64,000 nucleotides of DNA from Pacificibacter maritimus (GTDB taxonomy: Bacteria > Pseudomonadota > Alphaproteobacteria > Rhodobacterales > Rhodobacteraceae): positions 186,001 through 250,000 of the forward strand of contig NZ_RKQK01000005.1 of the NCBI RefSeq assembly GCF_003814915.1, given 5' to 3'. The first letter of the stretch is position 1, and each line of letters starts with the position of its first letter. Below the pieces are notes generated by a model. The model was given only the letters and a program-made list of their open reading frames with translations, ran no database searches and was not told the origin of the DNA. Position numbers and translations under genes: made by a program. Positions 1 to 10,643 of this stretch are shown in pieces.

Positions 1-1
1 T

Positions 2-1570
2 GCAATGTGTTACGGTCGTGACCTTGCACGCGGCACCATGGTGAACCAAGGTGAAGCTGTCGGCATCATCGCGGCGCAATCTATCGGTGAGCCGGGTACA
101 CAGCTTACCATGCGTACGTTCCACATTGGTGGTGTTGCGCAGGGTGGCCAACAGTCATTCCAAGAAAGCAACCAAGAGGGCAAGATCGTTCTTACGAATA
201 CTGCGCTATTGGAAAACACTCATGGCGAAAACATCGTTATGGGTCGCAACATGCAAATGGCAATCGTCGATGAGCATGGTGTGGAGCTTGCGTCCTACAA
301 ACTTGGTTACGGCACAAAGGTCTTTGTGAAAGACGGCGAAATGATCCCACGTGGTCACAAGCTGTTTGAATGGGATCCATACACGCTTCCGATCATCGCT
401 GAAAAAGGCGGTAAAGCGAAGTTTGTTGATCTGATCTCTGGCCTGTCTGTGCGTGACGTGACCGATGACGCGACTGGCATGTCTCAGAAAATCGTTTCCG
501 ATTGGCGTTCTGTGCCAAAAGGTGGCGATCTGAAACCTGAGATTTTGATCTTGGACGCTGATGGCGAACCTATGCGCAATGACGTTGGCAACCCTGTCAC
601 ATACTTGATGTCTGTTGATGCCATCCTTTCAATCGAGGACGGTCAGGACATTCAAGCGGGTGATGTTGTTGCTCGTATTCCACGCGAAGGCGCGAAGACA
701 AAAGACATCACCGGTGGTTTGCCGCGTGTTGCTGAACTCTTCGAAGCACGTCGTCCGAAAGATCACGCGATCATCGCGGAAATCGACGGTTACGTGCGCT
801 TTGGCAAAGACTACAAAAACAAGCGTCGTATCGCGATCGAGTCTAAGGAAGATCCAGAGGTTAAGGTCGAATACATGGTGCCAAAAGGGAAACACATCCC
901 TGTGGCCGAAGGCGATCTTGTGACCAAAGGCGACTACATCATGGATGGCAACCCAGCGCCGCATGATATCCTTGCGATTATGGGTATCGAAGCACTGGCT
1001 GTTTACATGATTGCAGAGGTTCAAGAAGTGTACCGTCTGCAAGGCGTTAAGATCAACGATAAGCACATCGAGGTTATCGTACGTCAAATGTTGCAAAAAT
1101 GGGAAATCCTCGAATCCGGCGATACCACACTTCTCAAAGGCGAGAACGTGGACAAGATCGAATTCGAAGAAGCCAATGCAAAAGCAGAGTCCAAAGGTGG
1201 ACGTCATGCAAAAGGTCAGCCGATCCTTCTCGGGATCACCAAGGCGTCTTTGCAGACACGTTCCTTCATCTCTGCGGCGTCATTCCAAGAGACCACACGT
1301 GTTCTCACCGAGGCATCCGTCCAAGGTAAACGCGATAAGCTGGTTGGTCTCAAAGAAAACGTCATCGTTGGCCGTTTGATCCCAGCGGGTACTGGTGGCG
1401 CGACGAAAGCCGTACGCAAAGTGGCGCTTGATCGTGACTTGACCGTTATCGAAGATGCGCGCGCAGAAGCAGAAGCCGCAGCAATGTTGGCCGCGCCGAC
1501 GCCTGCTGCAGATTCTTCGGGTGATACATTCGACAGCACATTGGTTGAGACACCTGAATCTGACGCTTAA
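2..1570 (+). CDS. rpoC: DNA-directed RNA polymerase subunit beta', C-terminal part (5' end outside window)
   Basis: About 520 C-terminal residues of the beta' subunit, the catalytic clamp subunit of RNA polymerase. The frame is open from the first bases of the window, so the gene starts upstream; the first Met at position 5 is internal. The strongly conserved segment [20 protein letters not shown] and the following TMRTFHIGG lie at the beginning. The [16 protein letters not shown] segment and the late [20 protein letters not shown] segment typical of beta' C-termini follow in order. The tail after about residue 485 is rich in Ala and acidic residues. The gene ends in TAA just before an intrinsic terminator, so it closes the rpoBC transcription unit. 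Confidence 0.97.
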   Translation, partial: AMCYGRDLARGTMVNQGEAVGIIAAQSIGEPGTQLTMRTFHIGGVAQGGQQSFQESNQEGKIVLTNTALLENTHGENIVMGRNMQMAIVDEHGVELASYKLGYGTKVFVKDGEMIPRGHKLFEWDPYTLPIIAEKGGKAKFVDLISGLSVRDVTDDATGMSQKIVSDWRSVPKGGDLKPEILILDADGEPMRNDVGNPVTYLMSVDAILSIEDGQDIQAGDVVARIPREGAKTKDITGGLPRVAELFEARRPKDHAIIAEIDGYVRFGKDYKNKRRIAIESKEDPEVKVEYMVPKGKHIPVAEGDLVTKGDYIMDGNPAPHDILAIMGIEALAVYMIAEVQEVYRLQGVKINDKHIEVIVRQMLQKWEILESGDTTLLKGENVDKIEFEEANAKAESKGGRHAKGQPILLGITKASLQTRSFISAASFQETTRVLTEASVQGKRDKLVGLKENVIVGRLIPAGTGGATKAVRKVALDRDLTVIEDARAEAEAAAMLAAPTPAADSSGDTFDSTLVETPESDA

Positions 1571-1589
1571 GCTTCGGATAAGAGACAAA

Positions 1590-1625
1590 AAAGGGCCTCG
1601 CAAAATTGTGGGGCCCTTTGCTATT
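1590..1625 (+). terminator. Intrinsic terminator after rpoC
   Basis: Eight-base stem AAAGGGCC (1590-1597) pairs with GGCCCTTT (1612-1619), with a few further pairs inside the loop, followed by a T-rich stretch. It lies 20 bases after the rpoC stop. The A-rich left arm also allows it to work for the converging reverse-strand gene at 1674. Confidence 0.8.
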
Positions 1626-1673
1626 TTTGCGCCAGACAACAAGGTGTTTATCAAAGGCCGCTGGCAAAGTCGG

Positions 1674-2672
1674 CTATGTGCGCAGTTTCTTCGCCGTAGC
1701 CATATGTTCAATGTAGCGTGAATCATCTCGCGGATCGCTACCGGTATTTTCATTCAACATCTTTACGTATTGCGCGCAGTTCAGATGGTGTAGCGCCTTT
1801 AAGTCTGGAACTGTCATCAAAGCATCGTAGATAGGCTGAAATCTATCTGTCAATTTTCGTGCACTTGTCTCACGCGTTTCGTTGCGGTTGTAGCGCTCGA
1901 AAAATTCAGCTGAATATCGCGGTTTGTTTGATTTGCGGTACAGGCCGCGCGCGCCAGCTTTGGCTGAAAAGCTTTCAAACCATTTGGTGATGTAATGATT
2001 AACTTGAGCGCCTTCATGCGAAATATACTGGGGTTTGGTATATTTTCTTGGCGATCCATTTGGGTTGAAATTGATCTTTTGACCATCAGCGCGCTCAAAA
2101 ACATTGGGGCGTTCGCCCCATGGTTCTTCGGGCAAAAAGTCGCGCGGCTCATGGGCGCCGATATGCTTAAAGCGGCGCGGCTGGTACAAAAAGGTTTTGT
2201 AAAACGCATTGGCAAAATTTTTGGTCTTGGCTGCCCGAACAAAGGTGCGGTGCAATAACGCGTCTTCCCAAACATAATTGCTGCCTGTGCCAAAAGTTTT
2301 CCACTGAACAATAATGCCAGCACAATTGAGATGACGGTCCTGTAAAAAAGCCTGAACTGTTGGGTCGTCTGCGTGAATGACAAGGTATTCATCAACGTCG
2401 CACAGAAAAAACCAATCAGCATTTTTAACCAACGGGTGCTGTTGAATGCAGCGCTGCGCCGACGGGCCTGGCATCGTGTTTTCGTCCGGAAAGTGTTCGG
2501 CCGCAGTTATCCAACCCGCATTTTCGAGCACATAAAGCATCTCTTTGAAAATTGGATCGCAATCATTGTGCACGACCAAAATATCATCAAAGCCTAACAT
2601 CTTTTGCCAAGCGACCCATTCCAGCAAATAGGCGCCTTCGTTTTTGACTTTGGTCGCTACGGTATATCGCAT
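1674..2672 (-). CDS. Glycosyltransferase family 2-like protein (Glyco_tranf_2_4 type)
   Basis: About 332 residues with a GT-A fold pattern. The N-terminus RYTVATKVKNEGAYLLEWVA is the usual start of this family (a soluble enzyme that recognises a nucleotide sugar). CDVDEY is the DxD-like metal-binding motif, near residue 95. Late aromatic and basic segments (QVNHYITKWFESF, GLYRKSN) are also typical. No signal peptide or membrane segment is visible. An in-frame start lies 36 bases further upstream at 2708, but ATG 2672 with GGGTGA in front matches the family start better. It converges on rpoC and is not part of an obvious operon; acceptor and product are unknown. Confidence 0.75.
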   Translation of the reverse strand: MRYTVATKVKNEGAYLLEWVAWQKMLGFDDILVVHNDCDPIFKEMLYVLENAGWITAAEHFPDENTMPGPSAQRCIQQHPLVKNADWFFLCDVDEYLVIHADDPTVQAFLQDRHLNCAGIIVQWKTFGTGSNYVWEDALLHRTFVRAAKTKNFANAFYKTFLYQPRRFKHIGAHEPRDFLPEEPWGERPNVFERADGQKINFNPNGSPRKYTKPQYISHEGAQVNHYITKWFESFSAKAGARGLYRKSNKPRYSAEFFERYNRNETRETSARKLTDRFQPIYDALMTVPDLKALHHLNCAQYVKMLNENTGSDPRDDSRYIEHMATAKKLRT

Positions 2673-2857
2673 TGTATCATCACCCAAATGCTCAAGTGGC
2701 CCCCGCACGCGTCAAGAACGTCTTCCTGTGTTCACTCACTACAGTAACGGCGCGCTTAAACCGCGTTTAGGGATGGGAAAAAATAAACACCCCATACACG
2801 GACTTTCGCATACGCTGCCACAAAATATAAAGCTATAACAGCCTCAGTGGAGGGCGT

Positions 2858-3754
2858 ATGGGCAACTTGAATGAAAATATGCGCGGCGCGATCTTGATGA
2901 TGGCCGCTATGGCTGCCTTTGCATTGAATGATGCGATCCTCAAAGCCTTGGTTGTGAATAATGCGCCTTTGCAAGTTATTTTTCTACGTGGATGTGTGAC
3001 ATTGATCTTAGTGTATTTCGTGCTGTCACGCATCACGGGACCAGTGTCATTTAGGATGTCACGACGGGACGCAAAATGGGTTGCCATCCGATCTGTTGCG
3101 GAAACTTGCGCGTCCTTGGGCATTATCATGGCCCTGTCCCAAATGCCTTTTGCCAATGTGAGCGCGACCTTGCAATCTACGCCGCTTTTGATTTCAGTTG
3201 GTGCGGCCATCGCTTTTGGTGTGCCACTTGGATGGCGGCGATTGCTTGCAATCGCTATAGGTTTTGTGGGTGTGTTACTTATCGTAAAACCTGGTCCTGA
3301 GGGCTTTTCGAATGGTGTCCTTTGGGCTTTGCTCGGTGTTTCCAGCGTGACCGTGCGCGACCTTAGCGTCAAAGCCATGTCGTCAGATGTGAATGCCTCT
3401 ACCGTGACATTCTTTGCGATCCTATGCACGACTGTTATCTTTGGTCTATCTTGCATTGGCGGCGATTGGGGAGTGTGGTCGCCGCGTGACCTATTTTTGT
3501 TGGTTCTCGTCGCCTGCGCGATCATCGCGGCCTATGCTTTGTCTGTGATTGTGATGAAGGTGGGAGACATATCTTTTGTCGCACCCTATCGGTATACCGC
3601 TTTAATCTGGGCGCTTTTGATCGGCTTTTTTGTGTTCAATGAGACCCCTGATATTTGGACATTTCTTGGGGCAGGGGTTATTGCAGTAACGGGTGTTTAC
3701 ACCTTGATCGGCGAACGCCGTATGACCCGTCAAATACAAACCGATTTGCGTTAA
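2858..3754 (+). CDS. EamA/DMT-family transporter
   Basis: 298 residues made almost entirely of hydrophobic segments, with the two five-helix repeats typical of the drug/metabolite transporter superfamily. It starts MRGAILMMAAMAAFALNDAI a few residues after ATG, and helix pairs such as FVGVLLIVKPG mark the end of repeat one. A second repeat, including VAPYRYTALIWALLIGF, completes the fold. A GGAGGG ribosome site precedes the ATG. It acts in the inner membrane, usually as a metabolite exporter; the substrate cannot be read from sequence. It is probably monocistronic, and the str promoter follows it at 3777. Confidence 0.85.
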   Translation: MGNLNENMRGAILMMAAMAAFALNDAILKALVVNNAPLQVIFLRGCVTLILVYFVLSRITGPVSFRMSRRDAKWVAIRSVAETCASLGIIMALSQMPFANVSATLQSTPLLISVGAAIAFGVPLGWRRLLAIAIGFVGVLLIVKPGPEGFSNGVLWALLGVSSVTVRDLSVKAMSSDVNASTVTFFAILCTTVIFGLSCIGGDWGVWSPRDLFLLVLVACAIIAAYALSVIVMKVGDISFVAPYRYTALIWALLIGFFVFNETPDIWTFLGAGVIAVTGVYTLIGERRMTRQIQTDLR

Positions 3755-3776
3755 AGGCTTGGGCATTCTGGCCCTG

Positions 3777-3805
3777 TTGACAACGGGGGCGACTCTCCAT
3801 ATACC
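3777..3805 (+). promoter_or_regulatory. Probable sigma-70 promoter of the str operon
   Basis: TTGACA (3777-3782), 17-base spacer, TATACC (3800-3805). The -35 is perfect and the -10 is good, placed about 230 bases before rpsL, which would give a long 5' leader. The match quality and the position ahead of a highly expressed operon support the call. Confidence 0.65.
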
Positions 3806-3948
3806 GCGCTTCATCCGGCATATGGGGTTTTCCCTTTTACGTCGAATTCTACATCGTAGTGGCCAAGATCCGAGCACTTTAAGACGCTTTGATCCTCTGG
3901 GAACTCACCGCGTCGTTCACCTCGGAATGGGAGCGATTGCGGGTTTTT

Positions 3949-3971
3949 GTGTTATGCGCTTTGCATAACAC
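3949..3971 (+). promoter_or_regulatory. Perfect 9-bp hairpin in the rpsL leader
   Basis: GTGTTATGC (3949-3957), loop GCTTT, GCATAACAC (3963-3971). No T-run follows, so it is not a normal intrinsic terminator. It lies about 65 bases before the rpsL start, inside the predicted leader, and could be an RNA control element or a protein-binding palindrome. Confidence 0.5.
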
Positions 3972-4035
3972 GCCAATCTGAAATGTTGTGGCACTTTGCC
4001 ATGATGAAATGTGTTGAAACACGGGGAAATACCCA

Positions 4036-4407
4036 ATGCCAACGATCCAACAGCTGATCCGCAAGCCGCGCCAGCCGAAAGTCAAGCGCTCGAAGTCTAT
4101 GCACTTGGAGTCCTGCCCACAAAAACGTGGTGTATGTACGCGCGTCTACACAACGACGCCAAAGAAACCTAACTCCGCTATGCGTAAAGTTGCCAAAGTG
4201 CGCCTTACAAACGGTTTCGAGGTTATTTCTTACATCCCAGGTGAAAGCCACAACCTTCAAGAGCACTCTGTTGTTCTGATCCGTGGCGGCCGCGTAAAAG
4301 ATCTTCCTGGTGTACGTTACCACATCCTTCGCGGTGTTCTCGATACGCAAGGCGTTAAAGATCGTAAACAACGTCGTTCGAAATACGGCGCTAAGCGTCC
4401 TAAGTAA
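4036..4407 (+). CDS. rpsL: 30S ribosomal protein S12
   Basis: 123 residues, the usual bacterial length. S12 sits at the decoding centre of the 30S subunit and monitors codon-anticodon pairing. The diagnostic core [17 protein letters not shown] and the basic tail [16 protein letters not shown] are present. Lys43 (in TPKKPNS) and Lys88 (in RVKDLPGV), whose substitution gives streptomycin resistance in other bacteria, are both wild type. It is the first gene of the str operon; rpsG begins 12 bases later. Confidence 0.98.
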   Translation: MPTIQQLIRKPRQPKVKRSKSMHLESCPQKRGVCTRVYTTTPKKPNSAMRKVAKVRLTNGFEVISYIPGESHNLQEHSVVLIRGGRVKDLPGVRYHILRGVLDTQGVKDRKQRRSKYGAKRPK

Positions 4408-4419
4408 GGAGAGACTGGT

Positions 4420-4890
4420 ATGTCCCGTCGTCACGCCGCTGAAAAGCGCGAAATTTTGCCCGACGCCAAATTTGGTGATCGCGTTTTGTCCAAGTTCATG
4501 AACAACCTCATGATCGATGGAAAGAAATCTGCTGCTGAGAAAATCGTTTACAATGCGTTTGACCGCGTTGAAGACAAGCTCAAAAAAGCACCAGTCGAAG
4601 TGTTCCACGAAGCACTCGAAAACATTAAGCCATCTGTAGAAGTTCGCTCACGCCGTGTTGGTGGTGCAACTTATCAGGTGCCTGTTGAAGTACGCACCGA
4701 GCGCCGCGAAGCACTTGCTATTCGTTGGTTGATCTCTGCGGCGCGTTCACGCAACGAAAACACAATGGAAGAACGCCTCGCTGGTGAATTGCTTGACGCA
4801 GTTAACGGCCGTGGTTCCGCTGTGAAAAAACGTGAAGATACGCACAAAATGGCCGACGCGAACAAAGCGTTCAGCCATTACCGCTGGTAA
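4420..4890 (+). CDS. rpsG: 30S ribosomal protein S7
   Basis: 156 residues, full length. S7 nucleates assembly of the 30S head and contacts the E-site tRNA. It starts [20 protein letters not shown]; the conserved [13 protein letters not shown] segment and the C-terminal [14 protein letters not shown] are present. A GGAGAG site lies just before the ATG. The gene is 12 bases after rpsL and 24 bases before fusA, in the standard str order. In enterobacteria S7 represses its own operon; no matching RNA site was recognised here. Confidence 0.98.
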   Translation: MSRRHAAEKREILPDAKFGDRVLSKFMNNLMIDGKKSAAEKIVYNAFDRVEDKLKKAPVEVFHEALENIKPSVEVRSRRVGGATYQVPVEVRTERREALAIRWLISAARSRNENTMEERLAGELLDAVNGRGSAVKKREDTHKMADANKAFSHYRW

Positions 4891-4914
4891 CTTACAACGA
4901 AGGACGGCAGCCCA

Positions 4915-7035
4915 ATGGCACGCGAATATCCCCTCGAACTGTACCGTAACTTCGGTATTATGGCGCACATCGATGCAGGTAAAACAACCTGTTCTGAGCG
5001 CATCTTGTTCTACACAGGTAAGTCCCACAACATCGGTGAGGTGCACGATGGTGCGGCCACTATGGACTGGATGGAGCAAGAGCAAGAACGTGGTATTACC
5101 ATCACCTCTGCTGCGACAACCACATTCTGGGAACGCACAGAAGACGGTCAAACACCGGATTCACCTAAGCACCGCATGAACATCATCGACACACCAGGTC
5201 ACGTTGACTTCACAATCGAAGTTGAGCGTTCCTTGGCTGTTCTCGATGGTGCTGTTTGTGTTCTCGACGCCAACGCTGGTGTTGAGCCCCAAACAGAAAC
5301 TGTTTGGCGTCAAGCGGACCGCTACAAAGTTCCACGTATGGTTTTTGTCAACAAAATGGACAAAATCGGTGCGGACTTCTTCAACTGTGTTCGCATGATC
5401 GAAGACCGTACAGGCGCACGTGCTGTTCCTGTTGGTATTCCAATCGGTGCTGAGACTGAGCTCGAAGGTCTTCTTGACCTCGTAACCATGAAAGAATGGT
5501 TGTGGCAGGGTGAAGATCTTGGTGCGTCATGGATCCAAGTTGACATTCGCCCTGAACTTCAGGACATGGCGACTGAGTGGCGCGGCAAATTGGTCGAAGC
5601 TGCTGTTGAAATGGACGACGATGCGATGGAAGCATTCTTGATGGAAGGCACAGAGCCTGAAGTTAAAGAATTGCGCGCATTGATCCGTAAGGGTTGTTTG
5701 TCCATGAGCTTCGTCCCTGTTCTTGGCGGTTCTGCGTTCAAAAACAAAGGCGTTCAGCCACTTCTCAACGCTGTTGTTGACTACTTGCCGAGCCCGCTCG
5801 ACGTTGTTGACTACATGGGCTTTAAGCCTGGCGATGAGGAAGAGGTTCGTAACATTCCACGTCGCGCTGACGATGAAATGGCCTTCTCTGGTCTTGCGTT
5901 CAAAATCATGAATGACCCATACATGGGTACATTGACCTTTACGCGTATCTACTCTGGTAAATTGGCCAAAGGCGACACGCTTTTGAACTCTACCAAGGGT
6001 CGCAAAGAGCGTATCGGCCGTATGGTTATGATGCACTCCAACAAGCAAGACGAAATCACCGAAGCGTTCGCTGGTGACATCATCGCGCTTGCTGGTTTGA
6101 AAGACACGACAACTGGTGACACGCTTTGTGCCGTCAACGATCCAGTGGTTCTTGAAACAATGACTTTCCCTGATCCTGTGATCGAGATTGCTGTTGAGCC
6201 AAAAACCAAAGCTGACCAAGAAAAAATGGGTCTTGGCCTTCAGCGTCTTGCAGCTGAGGATCCTTCCTTCCGTGTTGAAACTGACCTCGAATCTGGTCAG
6301 ACGATCATGAAAGGTATGGGCGAGCTTCACCTCGACATTCTTGTGGATCGCCTCAAGCGTGAGTTTAAAGTGGAAGCCAACATCGGCGCCCCACAAGTGG
6401 CTTACCGCGAGACAATTTCACACGAAGTTGAGCACAGCTACACGCACAAGAAACAGTCCGGTGGTTCTGGTCAGTACGGTGAGGTGAAAATGCTTATCTC
6501 TCCAACCGAGCCTGGTGAAGGTTACTCCTTCGAATCCAAAATCGTTGGTGGTGCTGTTCCTAAAGAATACATCCCAGGTGTTGAAAAAGGTATCGAATCC
6601 GTCATGGATAACGGTCCTTTGGCTGGCTTCCCTGTGATCGACTTCAAAGTGCAGTTGCTCGATGGTAAGTTCCACGATGTTGACTCTTCTATCATGGCAT
6701 TTGAAATCGCTGCACGTATGTGTATGCGTGAAGGCATGAAGAAAGCTGGCGCGAAAATGCTCGAGCCAATCATGAAAGTGGAAGTGATTACACCAGAAGA
6801 ATACACTGGTGGCATCATTGGTGACCTGACATCACGTCGTGGTCAGGTTCAGGGTCAAGACACACGCGGCAATGCGATTGCAATCGACGCGTTTGTTCCT
6901 CTTGCCAACATGTTCGGTTACATCAACACATTGCGCTCCATGTCTTCGGGCCGTGCGCAGTTCTCGATGCAATTCGACCACTACGAAGCTGTTCCGTCAA
7001 ACATCTCGGAAGAAATTCAAGCGAAATTCGCTTAA
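4915..7035 (+). CDS. fusA: Elongation factor G
   Basis: 706 residues. EF-G is the GTPase that drives ribosomal translocation. All G motifs are present: AHIDAGKTT (residues 17-25), [26 protein letters not shown] and the GSAFKNKG region. Domains II to V follow, with the domain IV tip segment and the C-terminal [16 protein letters not shown]. It starts with an AAGGACGG-type ribosome site and sits between rpsG and tuf as in most bacteria. Nothing is missing or shifted. Confidence 0.98.
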   Translation: MAREYPLELYRNFGIMAHIDAGKTTCSERILFYTGKSHNIGEVHDGAATMDWMEQEQERGITITSAATTTFWERTEDGQTPDSPKHRMNIIDTPGHVDFTIEVERSLAVLDGAVCVLDANAGVEPQTETVWRQADRYKVPRMVFVNKMDKIGADFFNCVRMIEDRTGARAVPVGIPIGAETELEGLLDLVTMKEWLWQGEDLGASWIQVDIRPELQDMATEWRGKLVEAAVEMDDDAMEAFLMEGTEPEVKELRALIRKGCLSMSFVPVLGGSAFKNKGVQPLLNAVVDYLPSPLDVVDYMGFKPGDEEEVRNIPRRADDEMAFSGLAFKIMNDPYMGTLTFTRIYSGKLAKGDTLLNSTKGRKERIGRMVMMHSNKQDEITEAFAGDIIALAGLKDTTTGDTLCAVNDPVVLETMTFPDPVIEIAVEPKTKADQEKMGLGLQRLAAEDPSFRVETDLESGQTIMKGMGELHLDILVDRLKREFKVEANIGAPQVAYRETISHEVEHSYTHKKQSGGSGQYGEVKMLISPTEPGEGYSFESKIVGGAVPKEYIPGVEKGIESVMDNGPLAGFPVIDFKVQLLDGKFHDVDSSIMAFEIAARMCMREGMKKAGAKMLEPIMKVEVITPEEYTGGIIGDLTSRRGQVQGQDTRGNAIAIDAFVPLANMFGYINTLRSMSSGRAQFSMQFDHYEAVPSNISEEIQAKFA

Positions 7036-7043
7036 GCGCAATT

Positions 7044-7069
7044 GGGGATCGGGCCACGGTCCGATCCCC
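7044..7069 (+). promoter_or_regulatory. Hairpin between fusA and tuf
   Basis: GGGGATCGG (7044-7052) pairs perfectly with CCGATCCCC (7061-7069) around an 8-base loop. No T-run follows. It may be an mRNA processing or stability element separating fusA from the more abundant tuf message. Confidence 0.5.
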
Positions 7070-7092
7070 CTCAGATTTATTAGGAGGCCATC

Positions 7093-8271
<1,179 letters not shown>

Positions 8272-8293
8272 TTTACTCAGCGATATGATTAGG

Positions 8294-8320
8294 AAAGGGC
8301 GCCCGCGTGGCGCCCTTTTT
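8294..8320 (+). terminator. Intrinsic terminator of the str operon
   Basis: AAAGGGCGCC (8294-8303), five-base loop, GGCGCCCTTT (8309-8318), then more T. A weaker GGGC/GCCC hairpin with a T-run follows directly at about 8324-8342. This is the best-formed terminator in the first 10 kb. Confidence 0.9.
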
Positions 8321-8351
8321 CATGGGCAAGGCCCTTTTTTTACCAAGGGTA

Positions 8352-8380
8352 TTGCCACAACTCGATTCCCGCTGTATTGG
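8352..8380 (+). promoter_or_regulatory. Candidate promoter of the S10 operon
   Basis: TTGCCA (8352-8357), 17-base spacer, TATTGG (8375-8380), between the tuf terminator and rpsJ. Spacing is ideal but both boxes are imperfect. A promoter is expected in this interval because the str operon is terminated just before it. Confidence 0.35.
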
Positions 8381-8502
8381 GCGTGAATTCGTATTACACG
8401 AAGTCTACGGGTGAGATTCGTCTTGTCCAATTTGGGTTCGATGTGGGAGTGCAATAAGGTGCTTCGACCTCTCAACTTCAAAGCCTAAACGGAGGCATTG
8501 CA

Positions 8503-8811
8503 ATGCAAAGCCAAAACATCCGCATTCGGTTGAAGGCCTTTGATTTCCGCGTTCTTGACGCATCTACACAGGAAATCGTGAACACTGCTAAGCGCACCGG
8601 CGCTCAAGTACGTGGCCCGATCCCACTGCCAAACAAAATCGAAAAATTCACTGTTTTGCGTGGTCCACACGTTGACAAGAAATCCCGCGATCAGTTCGAG
8701 ATCCGTACGCACAAGCGTCTTCTCGACATCGTAGACCCAACACCGCAAACAGTAGACGCGCTGATGAAGCTCGACCTTGCTGCCGGCGTTGACGTCGAAA
8801 TCAAAGTATAA
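8503..8811 (+). CDS. rpsJ: 30S ribosomal protein S10
   Basis: 102 residues, standard length. S10 is a 30S head protein that also acts in transcription antitermination as NusE. It starts [19 protein letters not shown] and carries the conserved [20 protein letters not shown] loop and the [16 protein letters not shown] segment. It is the first gene of the S10 cluster, with an ACGGAGG-type ribosome site; rplC follows 14 bases after the stop. Confidence 0.98.
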   Translation: MQSQNIRIRLKAFDFRVLDASTQEIVNTAKRTGAQVRGPIPLPNKIEKFTVLRGPHVDKKSRDQFEIRTHKRLLDIVDPTPQTVDALMKLDLAAGVDVEIKV

Positions 8812-8825
8812 GGGGGCAATTGAAT

Positions 8826-9551
8826 ATGTTGCGCTCTGGTATTATCGCGAAAAAAGTGGGCATGACCCGCTTGTTCATGGAAGACGGCAAGCAGGTTCCT
8901 GTTACTGTTCTTCAACTCGAAAACTTGCAGGTTGTTGCGCAGCGCACCTCTGAGAAGCACGGCTACACAGCTGTTCAACTTGGTTGTGGCAATGCAAAAG
9001 CAAAACGCACATCACAAGCTATGCGTGGCGTTTTCGCCGCTGCGAATGTTGCGCCAAAACGCAAAATCGCAGAATTCCGCGTAGACGAAGCGAACCTCAT
9101 CGCTGTTGGTGAAGAAATCTCAGCTGAGCATTACTTCGAAGGCCAATACGTTGACGTTGCCGGTACATCTATCGGTAAAGGTTTTGCTGGTGCGATGAAG
9201 CGTCACAACTTTGGCGGTCTGCGTGCGACACACGGTGTGTCTATCTCTCACCGTTCGCATGGTTCAACTGGTCAGTGTCAAGATCCAGGTAAAGTTTTCA
9301 AAGGTAAGAAAATGGCTGGTCACATGGGCGCTGCTCGTGTCACGACGCAAAACCTTCAGGTTGTCCGTACAGACGCTGACCGTGGCTTGATCATGGTTAA
9401 AGGCGCTGTTCCTGGCTCCAAAGGTGGCTGGGTTACTGTCAAAGACGCTGTGAAAAAGCCATTCCCTGAGAATGCGCCACTTCCAGCTGCCTTGAAATCT
9501 GCGGCTGCAGCGGCTCCGGCTGAAGCACCTGCTGAAGGAGGTGAAGCATGA
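8826..9551 (+). CDS. rplC: 50S ribosomal protein L3
   Basis: 241 residues. L3 nucleates 50S assembly near the peptidyl-transferase centre. ATG 8826 ([18 protein letters not shown]) is taken as the start. An in-frame TTG at 8820 adds two residues, but AAGGGGG is best spaced for the ATG. The conserved [18 protein letters not shown] loop contains the Gln that PrmB-type enzymes methylate. The last 30 residues are an Ala/Pro/Glu-rich tail longer than in enterobacteria, as is common in alphaproteobacteria. The stop overlaps the rplD start (ATGA), suggesting coupled translation. Confidence 0.97.
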   Translation: MLRSGIIAKKVGMTRLFMEDGKQVPVTVLQLENLQVVAQRTSEKHGYTAVQLGCGNAKAKRTSQAMRGVFAAANVAPKRKIAEFRVDEANLIAVGEEISAEHYFEGQYVDVAGTSIGKGFAGAMKRHNFGGLRATHGVSISHRSHGSTGQCQDPGKVFKGKKMAGHMGAARVTTQNLQVVRTDADRGLIMVKGAVPGSKGGWVTVKDAVKKPFPENAPLPAALKSAAAAAPAEAPAEGGEA

Positions 9552-10168
9552 AACTTGACGTAATCAAACTTGACGGCGAAAAAGCTGGCACATTGGATCT
9601 GGACGAAGCTCTCTTCGGTCTTGAGCCACGTGCTGACATTCTTCACCGTGTGGTTCGCTGGCAGCGCAACAAAGCGCAAGCTGGTACACACAAGGTAAAG
9701 ACACGCTCAGAAGTTAGCTACTCCACGAAGAAGATCTACCGTCAAAAAGGTACTGGTGGCGCACGTCACGGGTCCCGCAAGGCGCCGATCTTCCGCAAAG
9801 GTGGTATCTACAAAGGTCCTACACCGCGTTCGCATGGTCACGAGCTTACGAAGAAATTCCGTAAACTTGGCCTCAAGCACGCGCTCTCCGCGAAAGCTGG
9901 AGCAGGTAACCTCGTGATCCTCGACGACGCCAAATTGGCTGGTGCGAAGACTGCGGTTCTTGCAAAAGCTGTCAAAGAGCAGGGCTGGAAACGCGTTCTT
10001 ATCATTGATGGTGCTGACATCGACGCAAACCTCAAAGCTGCTGCGGCAAACTTGACTGGTGTTGATATCCTGCCAACAATGGGCGCAAACGTATACGACA
10101 TCCTGAAACGTGACACTCTCGTGCTCACAAAATCAGCTGTCGAAGCTCTGGAGGCTCGCCTCAAATGA
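9548..10168 (+). CDS. rplD: 50S ribosomal protein L4
   Basis: 206 residues. L4 lines the peptide exit tunnel. The tunnel-tip loop is visible as [19 protein letters not shown] followed by the [15 protein letters not shown] stretch. It overlaps rplC by four bases and rplW by four bases (ATGA in both), so the three are probably translated in a coupled manner. In enterobacteria L4 regulates the S10 operon through the leader; no such leader structure was recognised here. Confidence 0.97.
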   Translation: MKLDVIKLDGEKAGTLDLDEALFGLEPRADILHRVVRWQRNKAQAGTHKVKTRSEVSYSTKKIYRQKGTGGARHGSRKAPIFRKGGIYKGPTPRSHGHELTKKFRKLGLKHALSAKAGAGNLVILDDAKLAGAKTAVLAKAVKEQGWKRVLIIDGADIDANLKAAAANLTGVDILPTMGANVYDILKRDTLVLTKSAVEALEARLK

Positions 10169-10461
10169 CCACTAAATCAGAACTCTACGACGTAATTCGT
10201 AAGCCTATCATCACTGAGAAAGCCACTATGGCTTCCGAAAATGGTGCGGTTGTTTTCGAAGTTGCGATCGACTCTAACAAGCCACAAATCAAAGAAGCCG
10301 TTGAAACGCTCTTTGGTGTGAAAGTTAAAGCCGTGAACACATCGATCACAAAAGGTAAAGCAAAACGCTTCCGCGGGATGCTCGGCAAACGCAAAGACGT
10401 TAAAAAAGCCTACGTGACACTCGAAGAAGGCAACTCCATCGACGTGTCCACTGGTCTCTAA
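10165..10461 (+). CDS. rplW: 50S ribosomal protein L23
   Basis: 98 residues. L23 sits at the tunnel exit and docks trigger factor and SRP. The conserved [15 protein letters not shown] start and the [19 protein letters not shown] segment are present. It would normally be followed directly by rplB. Here a strong intrinsic terminator, a foreign-looking nuclease gene and about 1.25 kb separate the two. It overlaps rplD by four bases. Confidence 0.97.
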   Translation: MTTKSELYDVIRKPIITEKATMASENGAVVFEVAIDSNKPQIKEAVETLFGVKVKAVNTSITKGKAKRFRGMLGKRKDVKKAYVTLEEGNSIDVSTGL

Positions 10462-10491
10462 ATCCTTTCGGATTTGACTGGTTAGAAATTG

Positions 10492-10523
10492 AAAAGCCCT
10501 CCGAGCGATCGGGGGGCTTTTTT
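10492..10523 (+). terminator. Strong intrinsic terminator after rplW, inside the S10 gene series
   Basis: Twelve-pair stem AAAAGCCCTCCG (10492-10503) with CGGGGGGCTTTT (10510-10521), one T-G wobble, six-base loop, six T. It would end the rpsJ-rplC-rplD-rplW transcript, so rplB and later genes need a separate promoter or readthrough. Confidence 0.9.
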
Positions 10524-10643
10524 GCGGTCAGTTCGTATTCCTCCTAGAAAGAGTTGCTCTGCTAGGAATGTTGAAGCGTATATTGCTGTCAGGTAAAAAC
10601 GAGCTATCGGCATAGAAGCGCCATATTTTACGGAAAGTCCCAA

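Noticed and set aside
629-1207. Reverse-strand open frame opposite rpoC
   Set aside because: Shadow of the conserved beta' coding sequence; no motif and no ribosome site.
2833-3525. Reverse-strand frame of 230 codons
   Set aside because: Antisense to the DMT transporter, whose forward translation shows regular membrane helices and family motifs.
5527-6396. Long reverse-strand open frame of 289 codons opposite fusA
   Set aside because: It is antisense to a fully conserved EF-G gene, has no recognisable domain, and its composition is that of a shadow frame of strongly biased codons.
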